Under the pieces are notes generated by a model. It worked only from the letters and a program-made list of their open reading frames with translations, searched no databases and had not been told where the DNA came from. Shown here in pieces: positions 1-64,000 of a DNA stretch of 64,000 nt. The stretch's first letter is position 1. Each line of letters begins with the position of its first letter. The position numbers and the translations under genes were made by a program. The stretch is from Uloborus plumipes (Eukaryota > Arthropoda > Arachnida > Araneae > Uloboridae): NCBI GenBank assembly GCA_038373865.1, contig JAXGGA010004712.1:21279-85278 (forward strand). The letters run 5' to 3'.

Positions 1-2
1 TA

Positions 3-2222
3 TCCTTCAACCTTCTACAGAACCTGCCTAAAGAATACGACCACATCGTCCAAGCGATGCTTACACGAAAAGATGACGACTTCAGATTTGAGAAATTGGT
101 GGCTGACCTTGTGGTAGAGGAGAATCGACTTGCCTTGAAGAATAAAAATAAAGAACAAGTAGAAGTCATGTCAACCCAAGCCAAACTGAAATGTTACGAG
201 TGCGGGGAAATCGGGCACTACCGAAGATCATGTCCTAATCGCCAATCAAGGACCAACTGTTTACAGTTCCCACAAGACCAAGACACCCAACGAGGAGGTC
301 ATCAATCCCGTAATCCCAGAAGAGGACATCATCGAGGACGAGGACGGAGATGGAATGGCGGCAGAGGAAGAAATTCCAGTGACCGACGGAGATCTCCATC
401 GAATGAGAGATGTGAGTATCAATCATTTTTCCTAACTGAGGCAAACATAAATTTGGTAGGGGCAGACAAATCTCAATGGATTTTTGACACGGCAGCTAGC
501 CATCACTACTCCCATAATAGAGACTGGTTTAGGACATTTACTCCTCTAAAAGACACCAGAATGGCCGTTGCGGTAAAGAAGCAGACTTTTCCCATAGAAG
601 GTTACGGGGAAATTAAAGTTCGTTTTGGTGAACGGTCTGTAGTTTTGCAAGATGTAATGTACTCGCCTAGATTGAGAAGAAATATTTTGTCGGGAGCAAA
701 ATTCGACATAGGGGGTGCAAAATTTCAAGGGGGTGGTGGCTCCGTGGAGATGTTTGACAAAAATAACAAAATTCTTTTTGAAGCTAAGTTAGAAAATGGA
801 ATTTATATTGTAGATTCAGAAAAATCTAGTCAATTACCACTAAAATCTAGTCAAGAAAATGTAAATACCCTTTTTGAATCTAGTCATGTAAAAAGTCCCG
901 TTAATTGTAATCATGTAGATATTGAAACTTGGCATAAAAGGTTCGGGCATGTAGGCACTGACAGCATTAAAAGAACTGCTGATAATGACGCGGTAAAAGG
1001 GCTGCCAAAGCTTAAAAATGTTAAAGTAGATTGTGATCCTTGCAGGCTCGGAAAGTTTAAGAGAGTAAGTTTCAAACCTACGGGAATTACAAAATCCAAG
1101 AGGCCATTAGATTTGCTATTCAGTGATGTATGGGGTCCTTGCAATGTAGAGGGAAGAAATGGTGAAATGTATTTTGTATCAGTAATTGATGATTTTTCTA
1201 AAAGATGCTCAGTATATCCCATTAAAAGAAAAAGTCAAGTTTCGGAAATACTGATTAGACATATCATTAGAGCAGAAAAATTCATCGGGAAAGAAGTAAG
1301 GGCCATCAGAACAGATAACGGGGGTGAATTTGTAAACGATGAACTAGATGGGTTTTTAGAAAAGAAAGGCATAGAACATGAATTAACTGAAAGGTATACT
1401 CCAGAACAAAACGGGACAGCCGAAAATTTTAATAGAACTATTGGAGATATTACGCGTGTAATTTTAAATGATAGCGGACTACCACAAAGTTTTTGGCCTG
1501 AGGCAATGCTATATTTCGCATACACATGGAACAGAATATGCCACTCTAATCAAGTAAAAACTCCTTTTGAATTGTATGTAGGGCGTAAACCTTCAATAAA
1601 TCACCTAAGAGCTTTCGGTACCATAACGTATGTAGGAGTACCAAAACAACTAAGAAGAAAACTAGATATGAAAGCAGAAAAAGGGGTTCTGATAGGTTAT
1701 GCATTTCATAGAAAGGGTTACAGAATTTATCTCCCCGAAAGTAATAAAGTAATAGAGTCGATAAACGTGTCTTTCAAAGAAAATACGATGTACAAGTCTG
1801 ATTTTCCTGAAAAGGGTGAAGATAATGATCTGGTTCTAAATTGGGAAATGGCACAAACGCCGGCTATAACAGAGAGCGAAAATGATAGAGCAGGAGGACG
1901 AATGAGTTCAGGTTCTTCAGATTCAGAGAGCTCGGCTGGTAGTGAAAGTGAATTAGAATCGGATAGTGAAAATGATTTGCCTTTAAGGGACGCAGTATGG
2001 GTTAGAAAAGTCGTAAAAAGGAAAGACGGTACTAGGAACGACGTATATTATTTTGAAAAGGGGGAAAAGAAAAGATTGAGATCTAATCATGACGTTCAAA
2101 AATATTGTACAAAAAATAATATAGCTTATGATTCAAAATTATTTAGTTTTCAAGGGAAAGATTTAACAGAAGGAGAAGTAAATAATGTTTTTGTGTGTTC
2201 TCGGGTGGATGATAAGTTATGA
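3..2222 (+). CDS. copia gag (C-terminal part), protease and integrase
   Basis: The frame is open from the window edge. The residues before the Met at 57 (LLQNLPKEYDHIV) are typical copia gag, so 57 is not a real start. Counting from that Met: zinc knuckle C46-C49-H54-C59 (CYECGEIGHYRRSC); protease active site DTA at 144; pre-integrase WHKRFGH at 292 with H293, H298, C326, C329 forming the HHCC finger; integrase catalytic D357, D420 (RTDNGGEF) and E456, which gives the D-35-E spacing. A basic, Arg/Gly-rich stretch follows the knuckle. An acidic, Ser/Glu-rich tail sits at 620-650. The frame ends at TGA 2220-2222, but reverse transcriptase follows in the same frame. Confidence 0.92.
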   Translation, partial: SFNLLQNLPKEYDHIVQAMLTRKDDDFRFEKLVADLVVEENRLALKNKNKEQVEVMSTQAKLKCYECGEIGHYRRSCPNRQSRTNCLQFPQDQDTQRGGHQSRNPRRGHHRGRGRRWNGGRGRNSSDRRRSPSNERCEYQSFFLTEANINLVGADKSQWIFDTAASHHYSHNRDWFRTFTPLKDTRMAVAVKKQTFPIEGYGEIKVRFGERSVVLQDVMYSPRLRRNILSGAKFDIGGAKFQGGGGSVEMFDKNNKILFEAKLENGIYIVDSEKSSQLPLKSSQENVNTLFESSHVKSPVNCNHVDIETWHKRFGHVGTDSIKRTADNDAVKGLPKLKNVKVDCDPCRLGKFKRVSFKPTGITKSKRPLDLLFSDVWGPCNVEGRNGEMYFVSVIDDFSKRCSVYPIKRKSQVSEILIRHIIRAEKFIGKEVRAIRTDNGGEFVNDELDGFLEKKGIEHELTERYTPEQNGTAENFNRTIGDITRVILNDSGLPQSFWPEAMLYFAYTWNRICHSNQVKTPFELYVGRKPSINHLRAFGTITYVGVPKQLRRKLDMKAEKGVLIGYAFHRKGYRIYLPESNKVIESINVSFKENTMYKSDFPEKGEDNDLVLNWEMAQTPAITESENDRAGGRMSSGSSDSESSAGSESELESDSENDLPLRDAVWVRKVVKRKDGTRNDVYYFEKGEKKRLRSNHDVQKYCTKNNIAYDSKLFSFQGKDLTEGEVNNVFVCSRVDDKL

Positions 2223-3806
2223 CTAGAGAATGAAATTATAATTCCAAATACTTACAAACAATCATTAAAAGTAAAAGAAAGGGAGAATTGGCAAAAAGCC
2301 ATGGAACAAGAGATTGAAATTATGAAGCAACGGGAGGTCTGGACTTTGGCTAAATTACCTGAAAATGTGATTCCGGTTGGCTCGCGCTGGGTATACACTC
2401 TAAAAAGGGATCATAAGGGTGATATTGTGTCTTATAAGACCAGGCTTGTAGCAAACGGAATGAATCAGGTCAAATTTCTAAATTATGAGGAGACCTATAG
2501 CCCGGTTGTAAATTTTGGAATTATAAGATTCTTCTTTTCATTTTTAGTAAGTTGTGAAAATTGGAAAAACGTTCAATGTGATGTTAAAAGTGCGTACTTA
2601 TATGCCCCGATAGACGAGATAATTTTTATGCGGCAGCCTCCTGGATTTGAGGAAAAAGGCAGGGAAAATTATTACTGTAGACTAAATAAAGCAATATATG
2701 GCTTGCATCAAAGTGGCAGATTATGGTATTTTGAATTGGATCAAATTTTGTTGAAAATTGGTTTTGAGAAATTTAAATCTTGCAATTGTGTTTATTTCAA
2801 CTCTAGTGTAATTTTACTTGTATATGTCGATGATATTGTGATTTTTGGACAAAAAGAATGCCAGATAAATGGTGCCATTAATTCGTTAAGTAAATATTTT
2901 GATTTGAAAGTACTCGGAAGTACGAAGAAATTGTTAGGTGTAGAATTTGAAATTAAAGGTAAAGATTTGTATTTACACCAATCTTCGTACATTAGCGAAG
3001 TAAATGACAAATTCAGTAAATTCAAATTTCCAATATCTTCTCTTCCCATTAGTAAAGGCGCCGTTTATTCGAATTCTGATTGTCCAAAATCCCAAAGTGA
3101 AATTTCTGAAATGTCGGCATATCCTTATCGAAATTTGCTAGGATGCTTAGCGTTCATCGCTAATAGAACTAGACCTGATATTGCTTACGCTGTAAATTTG
3201 TTTAGTCAATTTCAAAACAACCCAGGGAAAAATCATTGGAATGGATTAGTTAAATTATTTGGATATGTATATCAATCACGTAACTTAAAATTAAGATTGA
3301 AATGTAGCAAAATTCAAATTGTGGCTTTTTCTGATGCAGACTATGCGGCAAATCGCGATGACAGGACATCTCTGGGGGGTCAAATAATAATGTTGGATAA
3401 TGCACCTATAGAGTGGAGGACATTCAAACAGAAAAGTGTAAGTCTTTCCACCATGGAGTCTGAGTTCATCGCGTTAACAGAAACTGCAAAAGAAACTATG
3501 TGGTTTGACAGAATTCTCGATGAATGTATTAAAAGTAAAGTAGTTGAAAAATCAAAATGTAAAGCCATAATATATGTTGATAATCAAGCGTCATTAGATT
3601 TTGTGAAATCACCCATAGAAAATCATAGAAGCAAGCATATTGACGTAAAGCTATTTTTTATTAGAGACTTAATTTATAAGAATATTTTCAGTGTCAATTA
3701 TGTAGAAAGTAAATCTAACTTGTCCGATATTTTCACGAAGCCACCTACTCACCGCGAACTGCAAAGATTTTTTGAAATGTTTTTCGAATCAAATGTAAAA
3801 TTGTGA
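2223..3806 (+). CDS. copia reverse transcriptase and RNase H, in frame after a UGA
   Basis: Same frame as the upstream ORF. The next Met is at 2301, but RT homology begins before it (ENWQKAM). RVT_2 signature: W of VWTL, SRWVYTLK, the catalytic Asp of QCDVKSAYL (residue 94 from the Met), then YVDD at 175-178 (nt 2823-2834). The connection TRPDIAYAVN is followed by RNase H with SDADYA, ESEFIALTE and VDNQASLDF carrying the acidic residues. It is uninterrupted to TGA 3804-3806. The element therefore looks young, with one in-frame stop in about 1,267 codons. Confidence 0.92.
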   Translation, partial: LENEIIIPNTYKQSLKVKERENWQKAMEQEIEIMKQREVWTLAKLPENVIPVGSRWVYTLKRDHKGDIVSYKTRLVANGMNQVKFLNYEETYSPVVNFGIIRFFFSFLVSCENWKNVQCDVKSAYLYAPIDEIIFMRQPPGFEEKGRENYYCRLNKAIYGLHQSGRLWYFELDQILLKIGFEKFKSCNCVYFNSSVILLVYVDDIVIFGQKECQINGAINSLSKYFDLKVLGSTKKLLGVEFEIKGKDLYLHQSSYISEVNDKFSKFKFPISSLPISKGAVYSNSDCPKSQSEISEMSAYPYRNLLGCLAFIANRTRPDIAYAVNLFSQFQNNPGKNHWNGLVKLFGYVYQSRNLKLRLKCSKIQIVAFSDADYAANRDDRTSLGGQIIMLDNAPIEWRTFKQKSVSLSTMESEFIALTETAKETMWFDRILDECIKSKVVEKSKCKAIIYVDNQASLDFVKSPIENHRSKHIDVKLFFIRDLIYKNIFSVNYVESKSNLSDIFTKPPTHRELQRFFEMFFESNVKL

Positions 3807-4320
3807 ATTTTTAATAAGTCTTTAAGAGAAATGCCTAATGTGAATTTAAAAGAATAATGCTGATTTTGAACAGTTACTTGTGTTTGTTTTTTTATTTCCA
3901 GATTGATTGTAAAGTTATGAATAAGTGTAAAAGAACCCATGTTTTTTTGGACAATTGCCATGATAGCTGGACTCTTTGTGAAAAATGTAAAAGGACATTT
4001 TCCTGTGGACTGCCAACGATCTGGAAAAATGAATTTTGTTAAATAAGATGGAAATTAATATTGATATTTGTTGTTATTGTTAAATGTGTTTCAGATCATG
4101 TTCTTCAGTAGATTTTTGAGATAGAGCATCTGTAATAGATGGGAAATAATTGAAATCTGAATTTGGTCTGGTAATTTAACATGTTTTTTGAAAATTATTA
4201 ACTTGAATTAACATTGGGCTAAAGTTCTTAAAATATGAACTTATTTTTGAGTAAGAAAATTTTTATTTGTGTATGATCTTTTGAAATTTTTAATTAGACG
4301 ATGTGATGAGAAGGGAGGGC
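3807..4320 (+). other. copia 3' untranslated stretch and purine-rich tract
   Basis: No coding frame here has recognisable content. It ends in a purine-rich run at 4308-4319 (GAGAAGGGAGGG), the expected position of the polypurine tract that primes plus-strand DNA. Confidence 0.6.
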
Positions 4321-5004
4321 TAATGATAGTCATAAAATGCCTAATCATAAAAGTATTCTCATCACCTCGTCTAAATACAAATGATAAAACTTACGTGTTG
4401 GTGTTTTTACCGCTAAGTTTTAAACGCACAGCTGATTGAAAGCGATCCGCCAATTTGGATTCGTTCTAAGTCTCCTTCGAGAACGCTGCTGTGACGTCAT
4501 AGGCCGTGACGTAGTTTTTCCCGCGCTTTGAACACCTTGGAATGTTCCAGAACGATCACGAAACAGATGATCGCGCGCTCCGCCTTACAGGGCATGCGCT
4601 GTAGACGGATATGTAAAGCGCGTGTCCTATTTAAGGCGGCGTAGGGTGTTAGCTTGTTGCTCGCTTGTTTACTCTCTCTCTCCGGCTTGCTTAGACTTGC
4701 TGGATTGTTTTCATGTTTTGATCTTTAGTTGTCGGCTGGTGTAGGATGACTCGTCTCGCTCGTGGCATCTATGCTTTGGCTGTTAAGCTAGCATTAGAAT
4801 AGAATGATGCCGAGCTCAGATAATATTAGGCGCGAGTCACCTAACGCAGCAATATTTAATTTGATGCGTTTATTAATTTAAGTTTCAATAGTTACTGTAG
4901 CCGATCTATGTTTTTGAAGTTTAAATAAATTAACATTGTTTTTCAACTTGACGAAATTATTTATTTCTGCATCGCCATACTTCTGTTCTCAATGCAACAT
5001 TCCA
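4321..5004 (+). repeat. copia 3' LTR (approximate ends)
   Basis: It starts just after the purine tract. It carries a GC-richer promoter region about 4430-4640, a TATA-like TATTTAAG at 4628-4635, a pyrimidine-rich start region about 4670-4690, and AATAAA at 4924-4929 in an AT-rich 3' part. The right end is placed at CATTCCA by the general rule that LTRs end in CA. Other CA positions nearby are possible. Confidence 0.6.
4492..4635 (+). promoter_or_regulatory. copia LTR promoter: CRE, heat-shock-element array, TATA-like box
   Basis: TGACGTCA at 4492-4499. Heat-shock units GAA 4540, TTC 4545, GAA 4550 give GAATGTTCCAGAA (a perfect nGAAnnTTCnnGAAn block), with further in-register GAA at 4530 and 4560. 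A separate TTCGAGAA lies at 4476-4483. TATTTAAG at 4628 lies about 75-90 bp downstream. Function is inferred from motifs only. Confidence 0.55.
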
Positions 5005-5174
5005 ACGTGAAGGGAGCTTCTACTTCTACAAGATGGCCTTGGATTCTGTGAATGCGAGGACATCAATAACCATCTTTCAAGGTATAATAAGAGCAAGTTT
5101 GCACTTAATTTACAAGTGCACATTACTTGCATGCTGTCATCAATTTCAGTAGTTTACAGAGTTATTTCACTTAC

Positions 5175-63132
<57,958 letters not shown>

Positions 63133-64000
63133 CTAAAAATAAAAAGAATTTCAAAATACAGACTCTTTGCAAACCTTTACATAATTGTTATTTATTGCAC
63201 TGTATTACTATTAAGATCAATATTCTTAAGAATAAATGTAAATATTGCTATATATTACATTAATTTCATGATAAAATCTCGTAATCACATCACTCTCAGA
63301 ACTTCTAACAAAACATTGTCATAAGTGAAGCAACTTCTTAACCAGTGTTATTCAAAACATTAAATTAAACAATGATAAATGGATTATTTTGTAGTTTCAG
63401 TACTGTTTTTATCAATTTATAGACGTAGACTCGTATCCTTAAACGTGATCAGCAATGACTTTAAGTACCTGGCACATTCAAATTATGAGCTTTGATCAAC
63501 ATGGATGCATATACTTTAGTAGTCCGTTTGCATACTTAAGGAAAAAGACCCTCCGTGGGAAATTTGATGAGGAAATTGTGGGACGAATTTTAATACATTC
63601 CTTATGGCCTATATAACTATGCCTCACCGGGTGTTTTTCTTGAATTCGTGTCAGACGGCCTGTATGACGTCATCAATCCAAGATGGCGGCCTTGCACTTG
63701 ACACTGATAAGTATTTTCAATTATGTCTCAATTTTTGAGTATTTCGTGATAATTTTTGGTGAATTTACTTGTTTAATATTCTATTACTATTATTATTATG
63801 AGTTTACTTAAAATATTCATTTTATTTTTTATTAACTAATTTTTTTTTAATTTTTCGGACAAATCTCCTTTTTTTATTTTGGCATTCAGAATTAATTAGT
63901 TTAAAAGTTCTTCGGGCGGAGTTTTCGCAGTGAAATACTGTTCATTTTCAAACTAAAATTAATAAACATTATTTCAGTCGAACCTCGTTAATTCGAACAC
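63133..64000. other. Rok upstream intron or 5' region
   Basis: No further Rok coding seen. TGACGTCA at 63664-63671 followed by CCAAGATGGCGGCC (63677-63690) resembles CRE and YY1-type promoter motifs on the plus strand. The last 24 bases are a pogo/Tigger-like end, CAGTCGAACCTCGTTAATTC. Confidence 0.4.

Larger units (their letters stand above)
1..5004 (+). mobile_element. Ty1/copia LTR retrotransposon, 3' part (5' LTR and gag start off-window)
   Basis: It contains, in order: the end of gag with a CCHC zinc knuckle, aspartic protease, integrase, reverse transcriptase, RNase H, an untranslated stretch, a purine-rich tract and one LTR. Integrase before RT is the copia order. It lies antisense to Rok in the intron that splits the C1 domain. 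The LTR right end is uncertain by some tens of bases because the 5' LTR and the target-site duplication cannot be compared in this window. Confidence 0.9.

Noticed and set aside
3857..4042. 61-aa plus-strand ORF after the copia polyprotein, with several Cys
   Set aside because: No recognisable motif, sits in the untranslated stretch before the polypurine tract, expected by chance.
4000..5174. Searched for the second half of the Rok C1 finger (CHxKCHKDH)
   Set aside because: Not found on the minus strand. The region is copia LTR and untranslated sequence, so the exon must be off-window.

Overview
The window is a piece of an AT-rich, transposon-rich animal genome, most likely an arthropod. A chelicerate such as a spider would fit, but nothing here proves it. 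The only cellular gene I can support is a Rho-associated coiled-coil kinase (ROCK; Rok in insects) on the minus strand. Its 29 recognisable exons run from 63132 down to 5175. All splice phases agree and the exons join into one open frame of 3,700 nt, about 1,233 codons. The first exon (N-terminal region) lies beyond the right edge. The exon(s) for the second half of the C1 domain and the C-terminus lie beyond the left edge. Motifs such as HRD, DFG, the hydrophobic-motif sequence GFTYSGDYQ and the split PH/C1 tail identify the family, and the details are closer to insect Rok than to vertebrate ROCK1/2.

Layout. At 1-5004 is the 3' part of a Ty1/copia LTR retrotransposon on the plus strand. It is antisense to Rok and sits in the intron that splits the C1 domain. 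Its polyprotein is open over about 1,267 codons except for one in-frame UGA between integrase and reverse transcriptase, in the readthrough-prone context UGA CUA. Its LTR carries a heat-shock-element-like array, a CRE and a TATA-like box. From 5175 to 10805 are the C1 and PH exons. From 15762 to 30400 are the Rho-binding and distal coiled-coil exons. From 30331 to 47754 is the main coiled coil, and from 47709 to 63132 the kinase domain and its extensions.

The introns, often several kb long, are packed with DNA transposons and MITEs whose ends I could pair by eye: a nested hAT element with a perfect 8-bp target-site duplication (TSD), a 178-bp hAT MITE family, a 3.1-kb TIR element, piggyBac-like TTAA elements, a 1.97-kb element with seven copies of a 16-bp palindrome (TGTTACGTCTGTAACA), a 1.5-kb Tc1-type foldback with IR/DR ends, a Transib-like element whose ends start with CACAGTG and look like V(D)J recombination signals, a hAT-in-piggyBac-in-LINE nest, and a 2.8-kb element interrupted by a CR1-like LINE end and a hAT MITE.

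The Rok exons together build a Rho-GTP-activated Ser/Thr kinase acting on actomyosin. The transposons are passengers in its pre-mRNA. Two of them could matter for RNA biology: the antisense copia LTR promoter and the long foldback hairpin. I saw no tRNA, rRNA or CRISPR array.
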